From assembly GCF_030445035.2 (NCBI RefSeq), contig NC_080675.1, positions 67,720,544 to 67,784,543 on the forward strand: a stretch of 64,000 nt of DNA, written 5' to 3'. Shown here piece by piece: positions 22,614 to 34,369 of this stretch (position 1 is the stretch's first letter; each line of letters opens with the position of its first letter). A model generated the notes under the pieces. The model made no database searches. It was not told the origin of the DNA and saw only the letters and a program-made list of their open reading frames with translations. A program made the translations under genes and the position numbers. The DNA is from Dasypus novemcinctus (Eukaryota > Chordata > Mammalia > Cingulata > Dasypodidae).

Positions 22614-24161
22614 TTGGTAGCAAGGAGTGGGGAAGTGCTTTTGCAATTACCAAAATGCTAGAATAGTTTTATAAATGAGTAAGGGGTATTTTTTGGAGGA
22701 ATTGTGAGATGCTTGGAAGAAAAGATCTACGGTGCTTTGAAGAGACTGTTGATAGCATTATGGATGCTAAAGAGACTTTTTTTGATGCTTTAGAAGTAAA
22801 TGATGAAAAGATTATTGGAAACTGGCGGAAAGGAGATCTGTGTTTCAAAGTTGCAGAGAACTTAGCAAGATTGACTCCTGATGTTTTATGGAAGGCAGAA
22901 TTTGAAAATGATGAGCCTGGGCATTTAGTTGAAGAAATTTCCAAAGGAAACTTGGAGAATGTGGCTTGGCTTCTCCTTGCAGCTTGTAGCAAAATGCTAG
23001 GAAAGAAATAAGATGAGGACTGAACCATTGGGCACAAAGAAAACAGAAACTGACTCTGGAAATTCCAAACCTCTGAAAATCAAGCTCCCAGATAAAAGTG
23101 CCCCATTGGAGGACTTAACTAAACTTGGAACTTGTAAATCAGGATTGAAGGTGCAGTTATGTTGGAAAGACTTGTGGAAAGTCTTACTGTCTGATGGCTT
23201 AGACCCCTGCTTCCCGCATGCTAAACCAAAAGACTTTTTGAGAGAGCTGTATGAATAAAACCACTGTCAGCCTGGAATAAAAGGAACATGGAAGAGAGAG
23301 ATTGAAGGGGAAATGACTTCAAGAGGAAAACCTTGGAAGCTGAGATCTGAAATTAAGACATAACCTTGGGCCAAGGAGGATCCACACCCTTGTGTACAGG
23401 GAGGGTGAGTTTGCCCCAGCAGTTGAAGAGGGTGGATATTCCCACTGATGTTCTGGGAGAGTTTTGCTTCCCCAGAGTGCAAAGAGGGTGGAGCACATTC
23501 CTCAAGAATTAGGGCAGTTAAGGTCAGCACCCTACATGTCTGAGAGTGGTGGACCTGTCCCCCATGGATTAGGGAAGTCCAGGTGGTCAACTCTGAGAGG
23601 GTTGAGCCTGTATGCCAAAGGTTAGGGGAAATGTTGTCTTCACATCACTGTACTAGAGACATTAAGACTCTAACCCAAAAATTGGGGAAGGTATGGCAAT
23701 CACCCCAATGCTCTCAGAGGGTGAGGTCTGAAGCTTGATTGATGTGCAGATGCTTGACAAGGGTGGAACCAAGAAAATGGTCTTTGGGCAAGCATGTGGA
23801 AAGGGTGGGTTCCCATAAGGAACCAAGGGGAAGAAACCATCATCTTAAGAATGACTCTCAAACTTTGAAATCGAATGGAGGATGCCCTGCAGGTTTTCTC
23901 AACTATAGAGGACCCATGACTCATGTTTCCCTCCCAATTTCTTCTTATTGTAATGAAAATGTTGATCCATGGTCTGTCCATTTGTATATTGGAAGTATAT
24001 GAATTGTTTTGTAGTTTCAGAGGTCTCTAGCAGACAGGATTTTGCCCCAAGACAAACTGTATTTCCTTAAATAGATTGTGATATGATTTAGTACTTGCAT
24101 TATTACTGATTTAAGGTTTATTTGAATATTGTAATGTCTTTCTAGAATTCAGAGGGTAGAG
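22614..24161 (+). mobile_element. MaLR/ERVL-type internal region
   Basis: Internal part of an endogenous retrovirus-like element between a 5' LTR remnant and the LTR at 24162. It begins 'atttggtagcaaggagtggg', the usual MaLR internal start, carries a gag-like remnant, and ends with a purine-rich 'cagagggtagaga' just before the 3' LTR. No pol domain is visible, which fits MaLR elements. Confidence 0.7.
22709..23011 (+). pseudogene. Gag-like remnant of a MaLR internal region
   Basis: An open frame of 100 codons with motifs typical of the MaLR internal region ('ETVDSIMDAKE', 'IIGNWRKGDLCFKVAENLA', 'AWLLLAACSKM'). MaLR internals carry only degenerate gag-derived coding sequence. This frame is open by chance preservation or relative youth, and a stop at 23009 ends it. 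A second frame at 23013-23258 may be more of the same remnant. No function is inferred. Confidence 0.6.
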
Positions 24162-24686
24162 AGTAGCAGTTTGATATAGTTATGAATTCCAAAAATAGAT
24201 ATTGGATTATGTTTGTAAATTGGTCTGTACCTGGGCATGATTAAATTATGATTAAGGTTTTGATTGGGTCACATCAGTAGGGCGTTGAGTCACCACTCCT
24301 TGGTGGGTGGGACTCACAGATAAAATACATGGCAAAGGACAGAGTTGGGGGGTTTTAATGTTGGAGTTTTGATGTTGGAGTTTGATGCTGAAATCTTAAG
24401 CTGGAGCCCCAGGAAGTAAGAGAGGAAAGAGAAGCAAGCCCCTGGAAGAGAGGAACACTGAGCCTGAAAAGAAGCAAGCTCTGGGAAGAGAGGAACCCAG
24501 GAAGCCTGAACCCTGGCAGATGTTGGCAGCCATCTTGCTCCAACACATGGAAATAGACTTTGGTGAGAGAAGTAACTTATGTTTTATGCCCTGGTACCTA
24601 AGATTCTACCCCCAAATAAATACACTTTATTAAAGCCAACAGGCTTCTGGTATTTTGCATCAGCACCCCTTTGGCTGACTAATACA
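24162..24686 (+). mobile_element. Xenarthran MaLR/ERVL-type LTR (3' LTR)
   Basis: Same family as 31923-32591 and 36079-36594. It starts near 'gtagcagtttgatat', has a 'taaatacactttat' poly-A region, and ends 'ctgactaataca'. The 'ttgctccaacacatgg' and 'gactttggtgag' blocks are shared with the other copies. The TG start has decayed to AG and no clean TSD remains. Confidence 0.8.
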
Positions 24687-25564
24687 TCGGGCATGTGGCT
24701 CATCTCTCTCTTTTTTTTTTTTTAAAGATTTATTTATTTAATTTCCCCCCCTCCCCTGGTTGTCTGTTCTTGGTGTCTATTTGCTGCATCTTGTTTCTTG
24801 GTCCGCTTCTGTTGTCGTCAGTGGCACGGGAAGTGTGGGCGGCGCCATTCCTGGGCAGGCTGCTCTTTCTTTTCACGCTGGGCGGCTTTCCTCACGGGCG
24901 CACTCCTTGCGCGTGGGGCTCCCCCACGCGGGGGACACCCTTGCGTGGCACGGCACTCCTTGCACGCATCAGCGCTGCGCATGGCCAGCTCCACACGGGT
25001 CAAGGAGGCCCGGGGTTCGAACCGCGGACCTCCCATATGGTAGACGGACGCCCTAACCACTGGGCCAAAATCCGTTTCCCTCATCTCTCTCTTATAGCTC
25101 CCCAGTTCTAGTCTCTTCAGCTTCAGCAATGCTCTGCTGATTCCAGCTTGAGAACTCTTTCTCAGCCTTTCATGGTTTCTTTGTCTTTCGGCAGCTGTAT
25201 GTGATCCCAGAGTCCTCTCTCACATAGCAGGGTAACAATGGCAGTTCTCTTTCTCTATATTTCTCTTCACATTTCCCCCATTTATAAAGTGCTCCAGCAA
25301 GAGGGCCGAAACCCACCCAGGGTTATGCCTCACTGAAGTACTCTAATCAAAGGCCCCAATTGAATTCAGCCCTATGAAAGAGTCCCACAATCTAAACAAA
25401 GGCCCTTAAAGGAAGCGAGCTAATCAAAACTGATCTAATCAAAAGGTCCCTTAACTGAATCTAACCAAATGGTCCCACCACAGACAATCGGTTAACAAGC
25501 ATAGGAATGGGTTCTTTTTAAGAACAGGATTTTCTGGGACCCACAAAAGACTCAAACTACTACA
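24687..25564 (-). mobile_element. MaLR-type LTR, antisense, split by a SINE
   Basis: On the minus strand it begins at 25564 as 'tgtagtagtttgag' and continues through 'gggtcccagaaaatcctgtt', a typical MaLR/MLT1-like LTR start. The left boundary is unclear because it abuts the provirus LTR. A SINE sits at 24711-25079. Confidence 0.55.
24711..25079 (-). mobile_element. CpG-rich tRNA SINE with intact pol III boxes
   Basis: Minus-strand DAS-type SINE of the single-head form. The A box (tggcccagtgg) corresponds to plus 25057-25067 and the B box (ggttcgaaccc) to plus 25013-25023, both close to consensus. Many CpGs remain (ggcggcgcc, cgcgtgg), indicating youth. The tail is the poly-T at 24711. The 12 bp TSD ctcatctctctc lies at 24699-24710 and 25080-25091, perfect. 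Confidence 0.95.
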
Positions 25565-26722
25565 CAAGGATAAATTACTTTAATTTAGGTCTGAACTAGA
25601 CACAAAAGAAAGAGATAAGGCAGCAAATAATTTAACATATGCTCAGAAACAAGAGTCTCAAAATGTTCTTCCTGAGAATGCATTTTTTAAATACACAAAA
25701 TTTTTCCTCCTTGTAATCTCATGCTATAATATTGGTCTGAGACCATGGTTTCTGAGAACATCAGCACCACCCCACCTACCACCACCACACCCTTTTTATT
25801 TAAAGACGGATTTGCTAAAGAGAATTGCAACTACATATTAGAAATGTTTTCTACTTGGAAGTCTTCAATACTAAAATTTTTTCATAAAAACTAAAAGATG
25901 GTGAAAATATATATGATACAATAAAACTAAGAAGACAAAACTTTCTTACTTCTGATATGCACAAAATGTAAAATGGAATTAAAAATTTGTTATATTAGAC
26001 TATTTTATGGCATTTGATCCTTAAATATTATTTGTTCCTATGAGTGACACATGTAGTGATACATACTATTTATTTTATAAAGAAAATATATTCAAATGAT
26101 GGCTCTCAAATGGAAAAACTAGAAAAATAATTTGAATAAAACTTGAAAACTGGTGTTTGTCTTTTTTTGCCTTTTATTGTTAACTTTTATTAAGTGTGTG
26201 GGGACTCCTTTTATGAAACTGGGTGATGAAAAATATTCTCCATGAACTCTTGCATTTTTTGCAAAGAAGTGTCACTGACTAGCTTTTGTTCCAGATTATT
26301 TTTTCAAAGATGTTTGTATAGCAAACATGCTCTCCAGTATATTAGAGATCTCCCTCTAGTACAAAGGTTGGGCAGGATTGCTTGCAGTCTCTTGTAAAGG
26401 GTTGGGGTTTCTAAGCTTGGGTTCCTCAGTTTTGGCGCAAACCCAATGCCTTTGCAGCATCCACCTGGGCCCACCTCCATGTAACCCTTGTAGGACTCAG
26501 GAGACAAGGAAAGCCAATGGAAACATGAAGTTCAGGCTTACAGCTGTGCATGAGTAACAAAGCCCTCTGTCTCAGACTCAGGAGTCCCATGTCTTCTGCC
26601 AGCAAATGTCAAACAGGGTAACATTTTAGGTCCTTCACAGTTCTTGATTCTAGGCACACTACATGTTAGGTTTCCCTTATGTTCACCTAGAAAGAAGTTG
26701 GAATTTTTTGTAATCATTATAA
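25565..26722. other. Unassigned sequence
   Basis: No repeat or gene recognised. AT-rich; the longest frame on either strand is under 70 codons. Confidence 0.4.
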
Positions 26723-26730
26723 TTTTAGAC

Positions 26731-26917
26731 CAGGAATTCTTAACAAGGGGTCCATGAGCTTGAACTTAAATTAAAAAAAAAAAAAACATTATTCTTGTGG
26801 GGATGTGTTGGTGTGGGTGTGATATATTTATTAAATAATATACTGTATAGTGTGGGCTTAGTTAGGGGTCCATGGTTTTCACCTGGCATACTGGACAAAA
26901 AGAGTTAAGAACCCCTG
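26731..26917. mobile_element. hAT non-autonomous DNA transposon
   Basis: 187 bp. The terminal inverted repeats are caggaattcttaac at the left and gttaagaacccctg at the right, which fit the CAGGGGTTCTTAAC ends of hAT-Charlie-type elements. The perfect 8 bp TSD ttttagac lies at 26723-26730 and 26918-26925, as expected for hAT. It has no coding capacity. Confidence 0.92.
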
Positions 26918-27099
26918 TTTTAGACAGTTATGTCTTGAATGATGCTGACTAGGTGCCCTTGGAGGCACTTTCTGGATGCTGGAACCAAGAACAAAAATTA
27001 AGAAAGAAAGGAAATAGACTTTCAAGCTTAAAGAGCAACATTGTAATGTAAAATCCTGGGTTGGGGAGCCAAGAGACGGTATAATATAAATTAAATGTA

Positions 27100-28290
27100 G
27101 CTTAAAATTCCAGTTGACTCAGATGTGGTATAAAAAGCTCCAAGCTCTACTCCCCCATTGAACCTTTAACAACTAGCAAACATAGGCAGAGCCACCTTCC
27201 TAAAAACTCTGGAAAAGAACTAAAGGGCAATCCAGAAAACGTAACTTAAAAAAAAATAATAGAAGAAGCTCATGGTGCCTTGTTGGCCCCTCCTCCACAT
27301 CCTCCCCGAGGCAATGTGAAGCCTAAACTTCCATTATGGGTCTCTAGCCATGATCTGGAGGGAGCAGAGTCATCCCTAAGTCAATATTGGGTAGGACAGA
27401 TCTCAGACTGAAAAGAGTAAGGAAAACGGGGCATTGAGTAAGGGAGAGAATTTAAACAAATCAAAGGAGCTGGGAAGAAAAATATACACAAAACAAACAG
27501 AACAGATCTAGAGTCCCAGAAAAGGAAAAAAGAAAAGGAGGTGAAACAATTGAACAAAAAGTATGGCCTTAAAAACTTCACCACAAATCCAGGGCAAAAA
27601 TCAAATGAAGAAGAAATGAGAAAATCTGAACAATTAAACATGGGCTACTCTAAAGCTCTAAAATAAATTAGACCAAGTGTCAAAGAAAATACTTGGTACA
27701 AAGTCAATCAACAACAAAATCCTACACAAGAGGGAGAAACATACCTTCAGAGTTGACTCATCAAGACAATCAAATGTCTAGACAGCAGCAAAAAAATTAC
27801 AAGCCATACTAAGAAATGGGAAGATATTACTCAGTTAAGGGAAAAAAACTAAAACTTCAGAGAAAACTCAGATGTTGGGACAACTAATCAAAGATGTTCA
27901 AACAAATCTCTTAAATCAATTCAAGAAGGTATAGGGAAATATGCTTAAAAATATAAAGCATATTAAGAAGACACTGTGTAAGCATAAAGAAGAATACACA
28001 AGAGGCATACAACAGCAAATATGAACAGGCAGAAGAAACAATTCGTGAACTAGAATACAGGACAATCAAAATCACACAGTCAGAAGATCAGATAGAAAAA
28101 AAGAAGAGAAAAAAATTGAGCAGTGTCTCAGAGATTTGAATGACAACAGAAAGCACAAAAACATAAGTGTTATGGGTGTCCCAGAAGGAAACCACAAGGG
28201 AAAAGTAGCAGAAAGAATATCTGAGGAAATAATGGCTGAAAACGTCTGAACTCTTACGAACTACATGAATGTACATTTCCAAGACACCTC
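27100..28290 (+). mobile_element. L1 (or HAL1) 5' half: UTR and ORF1 remnant
   Basis: 5' UTR-like sequence leads into an ORF1 remnant. A coiled-coil-rich stretch (about 27770-28130) is followed by RRM-like residues in broken frames ('HKNISVMGVPEGNHKG', about 28160). It parallels 49195-50040 in the second L1. Stops are present and no ORF2 follows, so it is a truncated L1 or a HAL1 (ORF1-only) element. Confidence 0.75.
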
Positions 28291-28329
28291 TCACTCTCTG
28301 TGGGATGAAGCCTTGTGGCCCTGTGGAAC

Positions 28330-29048
28330 TGGGAGCTTTGTCCAGTGCATTAGCTACACAACTGTAAGGGACAACCTTATGTACCTTAGTCCAAACTGCC
28401 ACAATATCTTACTCAGGTTATCACAAGAATTTCCTAACTGGTCTGTAAGGATGACTCTTGCTGATCCATTTTCCAACCACAGCCAGAGTGATTTCAGCAA
28501 ATGGCAAATCTTACTATGTCAACCCCCCTACTTAAAATAATTTAGGGACATCATTTCTCTTAAGATAAAGACCAATATCTTTACTATAGTCTTTGAAACT
28601 CTGTAGGTCTCGTCTGAGCATCTTCTCTTCTATGTCCCTCCATGCCTTGAAGCCATCTCTGTGCTCCAGCTACAATGGCCTTCTTTCAATAAGTTGAACT
28701 TTACATATACCCTCCAATACCAGTCCTTCGCACATGACGTTCCCTCAGCCTTGAACATTCTCCCACTACCCCTCCACTGCCATATCTCCACCACAGGCAC
28801 ATATGCCTAATTAATTTCTATTCATCACTCCGATGTGTGCCCTCAGGACACCATGTATATATCCTTTGTGACATTGATCACAATTGTAATTTAAAACCCA
28901 TTTGTAAGATTATTTTGTTAAGGTTTATTTTCCCTTTTAGACTGTAAGTTCCATATGAGCAGGAGCTATATCTATTTTTGTATATTATGATACCTGGAAC
29001 ATAGAAGGTACTCAATACATATTTGTTTAATTCCTTAATGAATTAATA
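28330..29048 (+). mobile_element. L2 LINE 3' end
   Basis: Old L2 fragment. The 3' end 'gtaagttccatatgagcagg' and 'ctggaacatagaaggtactc', then 'caatacatatttgttt', follow the L2 consensus ending. Confidence 0.75.
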
Positions 29049-29924
29049 GCATGCTTACTGAAATTTACAAGAACTTGTAAGGCCATAGAGAATAATAAAT
29101 AGTTCTTTCTTATACAGCAATTCCAGAAAAAGTAGCTATCTGGCACCATTAACACATTCTAAATGGGCAAATTATTCTAGAATAATGCCAGTATAAGAAA
29201 CACAAGAAAATATATAAATAAATGTAAAATATGATTGGTAGTGCGCTCTAGAATGACACACTTAAGAATTTATGTATTGTAAGAAATGCAGCACCTTTTT
29301 ACTATATTTTAGGTGGCCCACCCTTAATCTTTTGTGTCTTTTTTAAAAATGAGCACCACACTGAGAATATACTATGAGGAAGTTAATAAAAACACAAAAC
29401 TGTTTCAATAAATAATCCCCTCTTCCATTTCTTTCTGAGTAAAGAAAGGTGTCATTCTCACAAAGCTTCTAGCCATCAGCAGGCCAGATAATCCACCTGT
29501 TTTTTAATTAACAGACTGAACATTGTTTCATTTGAATTGGATACTCTCCAGTCTTTCTAAAGCTTTTCTATCCACAGAGCAGCCTATCTAAAAGAAAAGA
29601 AAAAAACAGAAAAAGAATCCAAGGATAATACCTCATTTTTCACTCTTACTAAAAGTAGAAATCCTGATTTGCCACTTTTTAAAATTTCCTTAACCTATTT
29701 TAAACCAGATGCTATCTCCAGGGGGAAAAATGATTAATGTTTTAACTTAATTAACTAAGGATGTTTAAGTGCTGTTATAGCTTCTCTTTTTAAATGGGTA
29801 GGAAGAACAAAGAAGAAAGTTACCAGTAAATACATTAGCAGAAAAATTCCTTTTTTCTATTAACAATAACTCAATAAATCACCCAGTCCTTAACCATCAA
29901 GTCCTTAAAAGAATTATTATCCCA
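29049..29924. other. Unassigned AT-rich sequence
   Basis: No gene or repeat family recognised. Contains only short frames. Confidence 0.4.
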
Positions 29925-30300
29925 CCTTCATTCATTCATTTGTTCAACAAAGGTTTATAAATGCTTGCCAAGTACTCTACTTAACTGGGGGTAAAGAGAT
30001 GAAAGATATAGTCCCTGCCTTCAAGGAGCTCAGAGTCCAGTGAAGAAGAAAGAAAATAAATACAGCTTGCTAGGTGCCAAGACAGATTTCAGTTATTCCA
30101 CAGAAAGAAAAGAGTTTTCTGACCAAAGAAGGATAATAAGGCAATTGAGGCAAAAGAAACTTCATGAGCCTTGATAATAAAAGGATTATAGAAACTGTAA
30201 AGGATAAACAGAAGTTATGTTAGGAAAGACCTTAAATATGGTGCTGAAGAGTTTAGATTTTATCCTGAAATTTAAGAGAGAGGATCCTAACAAGGCTTGT
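29925..30300 (-). mobile_element. L2 LINE fragment, antisense
   Basis: 'ttcattcatttgttcaacaa' is the reverse of the L2 3' end, followed by 'gtccctgccttcaaggagct'. Further in, 'gtttagattttatcctgaa' is also typical of antisense L2. Confidence 0.65.
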
Positions 30301-30437
30301 GGCCTCAAATTTCTCATTTAGAAAAATTTTCTTGGAAGATGAACTTAAAGGTAAAAAGCTTTTGATAAAGTCTAAAAACATGATTCCTAAAATGGAAGAC
30401 AGTTTCCTATTACTGTAAAAATAAATAGAGGAATCGT

Positions 30438-31240
30438 TTTAGTTTCCCAGCTGCTAACTTCAGAAAGTTACTCTCATGGTTTCAGAGGCTAGAAGGCAAC
30501 TTGCTTCTTCCTGGCTTCAGTATCTTCTGGCTGGCCAGCAATCTCTAGGGTTCCTTGGCTTTTCTGTCACCTGGCAGAAAAGCTGACTTCCAGCTTCTCA
30601 CTGCTTCCCATGGCTACTCTTCCTGTGTGCAATTTCCTTTGCTCACGAGGACTTCAGCCTAACTGGATTAAGAGCCGCCCTCAGGAAGCAGATTTGGCCT
30701 GACAGATAGGGTGTCCACCTACTACGTGGGAGATCCAAGGTTCAAGCCCAGGGCCTCCTAACCCATGTGATAAGCTGGCCCACACGCAGTGTTGATGTGT
30801 ACAAGGGGTGCTGTGCCAAACAGGGGTGTCCCCCTCAGAGGGGAGCCCCACACGCAAGAAGCATGCCCCATAGGGAGAGCTGCTCAGCGTGAAAGAAGTG
30901 CAGCCTGCCCAGGAATGGTGCCACACACATGGAGAGCTGACGCAGCAAGATGACACAACAAAACAAGACACAGATTCTGGGTGCCGCTGACAAAAATACA
31001 AGCAGACACAGAATAACACTCTGCAAATGGACACAGAAAGCAGACAACTCGGGGGCGGGTAGGGAAGGGGAGAGAAATTTAAAAATAAAAAAAAACAGAA
31101 CCACCCTCATTCCATTTGTGCATACCTTAAATAATAACATCTTCAAAGGTCTTATTTACAAATGGGTTCACACCCATAGGACCAGGGGCTGGTACCTGAA
31201 CAGGCCTTTTGTGGGGGATATGATTCAACTCCTGTCCCAA
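30438..31240 (-). mobile_element. MaLR-type LTR, antisense, split by a SINE
   Basis: Antisense MLT1/MST-like LTR. 'agtttcccagctgctaac' starts it, and 'tcttcaaaggtcttattta' with 'caggccttttgtgggggat' follow the usual antisense order. A SINE lies at 30683-31096. No LTR TSD was found. Confidence 0.6.
30683..31096 (+). mobile_element. DAS-type tRNA SINE
   Basis: Head 'aggaagcagatttggcctga' with B-box 'aggttcaagccc', single-head type, A-rich tail. The TSD agagccgccctc (30671-30682) against agaaccaccctc (31097-31108) differs at two G/A positions. Confidence 0.9.
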
Positions 31241-31266
31241 AAAATCACACTTAAGATGACTATCTA

Positions 31267-31684
31267 TGGGAGGTAGATGTGGCTCAACTGATAGAGCATC
31301 TGCCTACCATGTGGAAGGTCCAGCGTTCGATACCCTGGGCCTCCTGGCCCATGTGGTGAGCTGGCCCACATGCAGTGCTGCTGTGCACAAGGAGTCCCAT
31401 GGCATGCAAGGGTGCCCCATGCATAGGAGTGCCCCATGCACAAGGAGTGTGCCCCACAAGGAGCACTGCCCACACACACAAAAAAAGCAGAGCCCGCCCA
31501 GGAGTGGTGCCGCACACACAGTGAGCTGACACAGCAAGATGATGCAACAAAGAGACACAGATTCCTGGTGCCACCTGACAAGAATGCAAGCAGACAGAGA
31601 AGATCACACAGCAAATGGACACAGAAAGCAGACAATAGGGGGAAGGGGAGAGAAATAAATAAAATAAATCTTAAAAAAAAAAAA
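31267..31684 (+). mobile_element. DAS-type tRNA SINE
   Basis: Head 'tgggaggtagatgtggctca' with B-box 'gcgttcgatacc', poly-A tail. The perfect 14 bp TSD aagatgactatcta lies at 31253-31266 and 31685-31698. Confidence 0.93.
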
Positions 31685-31922
31685 AAGATGACTATCTAGA
31701 GAAATTTGCAATAGGCTTCCTTGCAATACAAATAATTCTCTATGGAAATTTAGCAAAAAAACAGCTTAGAAACAACTCGTTAAGATTGAAAACTTAATCT
31801 CAAAATTATCAACAGTTAATATCTAATTTTATTTTTAATGGTACTAATGATTGTTCATCATCACTAGATCTTTCCATTTTTCTGGGGGGAGGAGGGAAAG
31901 CTAGAGTATGAAATTTCCCAGA

Positions 31923-32591
31923 TGTAGCAGTTTGATATTATTTATGAACTCCAAAAAAAAGATACTTGATTACATTTATAAATTAGTCTGTTCTTATGGG
32001 CATGATACCCTATGATTATACTAAATTCAAAGGCTTTTATGCTTACTTGATTAAATTAAAATTAGGACTTTGATTTGACCATGTCAGTAGAGTGTAACAG
32101 TACCTGACCCCTTTGTGGGATATGTAAATGAAAGCTCAATCAAGTAGACAGAAGTAGATACACATGAGAACACAAGAAAAGTAGATATACAAGAAAAGAG
32201 AGCAAGCTCCATAGATATGACAGAGGCCCCTGGAAAAGAGATGAGCCATTTGCCTGATAGTTTACAGCTGACCTTATGAAGAGAGTAGAGCAGCTGAGCC
32301 CAGAAAGAAACGAGCCCTGAGAAGGGAAATGAGCCCAATGCCAGCCTACAGCTGAGATCAGAAGAAGCCGGACCCATGGAGCCTTAAGAGGGAAGAGGAA
32401 AGCTGAACCCTTGCAGACGTTATCCACCATCTTGCTTCAACATGTGGCAACAGAATTTGGTATGGAAGTAATCCTGAGTTGGACTCTTTAGGGCCTTGTA
32501 ACTGTAAGCTTTTATCCCAAATAAATACCCCTTATAAATGCAAACAGATTTCTGGTACTTTGCATCAGCAGTCCTTTGACTGACTAATATA
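31923..32591 (+). mobile_element. Solo LTR, xenarthran MaLR/ERVL-type family
   Basis: Starts 'tgtagcagtttgatatta' and ends 'ctgactaatata'. The poly-A region is 'caaataaatacc'. The perfect 5 bp TSD ccaga lies at 31918-31922 and 32592-32596. It is longer (669 bp) than the sister copies because of a purine-rich middle segment. Confidence 0.9.
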
Positions 32592-32760
32592 CCAGATTAA
32601 GTTTGTCCATAAGAAAGGAATTTTCTAAAGCATTTTTTTTAAAAAGGCACATAATTTGCAGAGTTTCTCATCAACTAACCCAGGGAATCCAAAGAAAATT
32701 CCCTTTCAGTTGTGAGGCAAGGCTCTAAAAAGGCCTGGGATGAGGCTAAATGAGAATTGG

Positions 32761-33137
32761 TTTTTTTTTCTTTATTTATTTTTTTAATATTACATTCAAG
32801 AAATATGAGGTCCTCATATACCCCCCATCCCCCTCACCCCACTCCTCCCCCCATAACAACAATCTCCTCCATCATCATGAGACATTCATTGCATTTGGTG
32901 AATACTTCTCTGAGCACCACTGCACCTCATGGTCAGTGGTCCACATCATAGCCCACATTCTCCCACATTCCACCCAGTGGGCCATGGGAGGACATACAAT
33001 GTCTGGTAACTGTCCCTGCAGTACCACCCAGGACAACTCCAAGTTCCAAAAATGCCTCCACATCTCATCTCTTCCTCCCATTCCCTACCCCCAGCAGCCA
33101 CCATGGCTGCTTTCTCCATACCAAAGCCACATTTTCT
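32761..33137 (-). mobile_element. 5'-truncated copy of the long L1 3' end
   Basis: Poly-T at 32761, then the reverse complement of the L1 3' UTR end (matches 12250-12610), with the C-rich stretch 'ccccccatccccctcacccc'. The flanks 'gagaattgg' and 'gagaatagt' may be a decayed TSD. It is 5'-truncated in the same way as other L1-made copies. Confidence 0.85.
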
Positions 33138-33330
33138 TCGAAGAGAATAGTTTTTAATGAAGTAGCTAAAAGAAACATGACTGGGAAACATAATAACCGT
33201 GTTGAAAGAAGCCAAAGTTGACATCAGGTAAATGGTGCCAAAGAATTGGGCCTAAAGGTATAAAGTGACAGTGGAAACAGGAAAACAAACAGAAAGGTAG
33301 GTAGTTAAAGCTTAGAAAATAAGACAGAAT

Positions 33331-34236
33331 CATTGGAAGCAGACTTGGCCCAGTGGATAGGGTGTCTGTCTACCATGGGAATGAAGTTGGGGGTTCCTTT
33401 GGCTTTGCCCAGGCTGCTTGGGACGAGGGGCTAGACGGACGCAAAGCAGGTGCGAAGAATGCTGCGGAGACGGCAAGTGGTGGCAATGTGCATTCTGCTT
33501 TATTCAGGAAGTGCTGGACAATATATATTGTGGGGTGAGGGGACGGGGCAGGCAGGAGATGGCGTGTGGGGCATTGGTCGGTTGGAGCTGGTGGGAGTTA
33601 GGCGATGTGAAAGTTGGCCGGCGGGGATTGGCCGGTGGTCGTTGGATGGCATGGCCCCGGCGAGGGGGAAGAGGGGGAGGCAGTAGGTCGGGCTCGGCGG
33701 TTAGGCAGGAACGGTCGAGAGGGCGTGGCTCGCCCGTACCTCGGTGAAGAGCGGGCGGCCCGATCGCCAGACAGGGAGGGCGGGACTCGCCCATGCCCCT
33801 GCGGAGAGCAGGAAGCCCGTCCGTTCTACCAGTTCCCTTGGCTCACCGCAGCTCGCCTAGATAGCCTTCCCTCATGGGAGGTCAGTGGTTCAAACCCCGG
33901 GCCTCCTTGACCCTTGTGGAGCTGGCCCATGCACAATGCTGGTGCATGCAAGGAGTGCCCTGCCACACAGGGGTGTCCCCGCATAGTGGAGCCCCACGCG
34001 CAAGGAGTGCCCTGTAAGGAGAGCCACCCAGTGCAAAAGAAAGTGCAGCCTGCCCAGGAATGGCACCTCACATACAGAAAGCTATCGCAGCAAGATGACG
34101 CAACAAAAAGAGACAGATTCTTGTGCCACTGACAACAACAGAAGCAGACAAAAGAAGAACACACAGCAAATAGACACAGAGAACAGACAACTGAGGCGGG
34201 GGGGGGGGGTTGGATTAAATTAAAAATAAATAAATA
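33331..34236 (+). mobile_element. DAS-type tRNA SINE split by a solo LTR
   Basis: Head 'cattggaagcagacttggcc' runs to 'taccatggga'. After the LTR at 33382-33874 the SINE resumes with 'ggtcagtggttcaaacccc' (B box) and a normal body and tail, including a run of G at 34199-34210. The perfect 13 bp TSD aataagacagaat lies at 33318-33330 and 34237-34249. Confidence 0.92.
33382..33874 (-). mobile_element. GC-rich solo LTR, class II ERV-like
   Basis: 493 bp with TG/CA ends ('tgaagttggggg' to 'cttccctca' on the plus strand). On the minus strand it has a TATA-like 'atatatattgtcc' (plus 33517-33530), then AATAAA (plus 33499-33504), in LTR order. The flanks tgggaa (33376-33381) and tgggag (33875-33880) form a 6 bp TSD with one mismatch. 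High CpG content suggests a recent insertion. The 6 bp TSD and close TATA/AATAAA spacing suggest a betaretrovirus-like class II ERV; this is an inference. The open frames inside are composition artefacts. Confidence 0.75.
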
Positions 34237-34369
34237 AATAAGACAGAATAAAAGTCAAAAGATGAGTCCAAGCAAGTAGATCTAAACCAAGACTTTCTTT
34301 CAAAGTGATCTTTACTGAAACTGCTTCCATTACCAAACATCTTTGATAGTAAAGTCAAGAGAACTATAC

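Noticed and set aside
24760..25111. GC-rich frames and CpG island
   Set aside because: The stretch is a young minus-strand SINE with a perfect TSD.
33418..33910. GC-rich overlapping frames and a CpG island/promoter of a gene
   Set aside because: The block has TG/CA ends, a near-perfect 6 bp TSD and TATA/AATAAA order on the minus strand, and it interrupts a SINE, so an LTR fits better.
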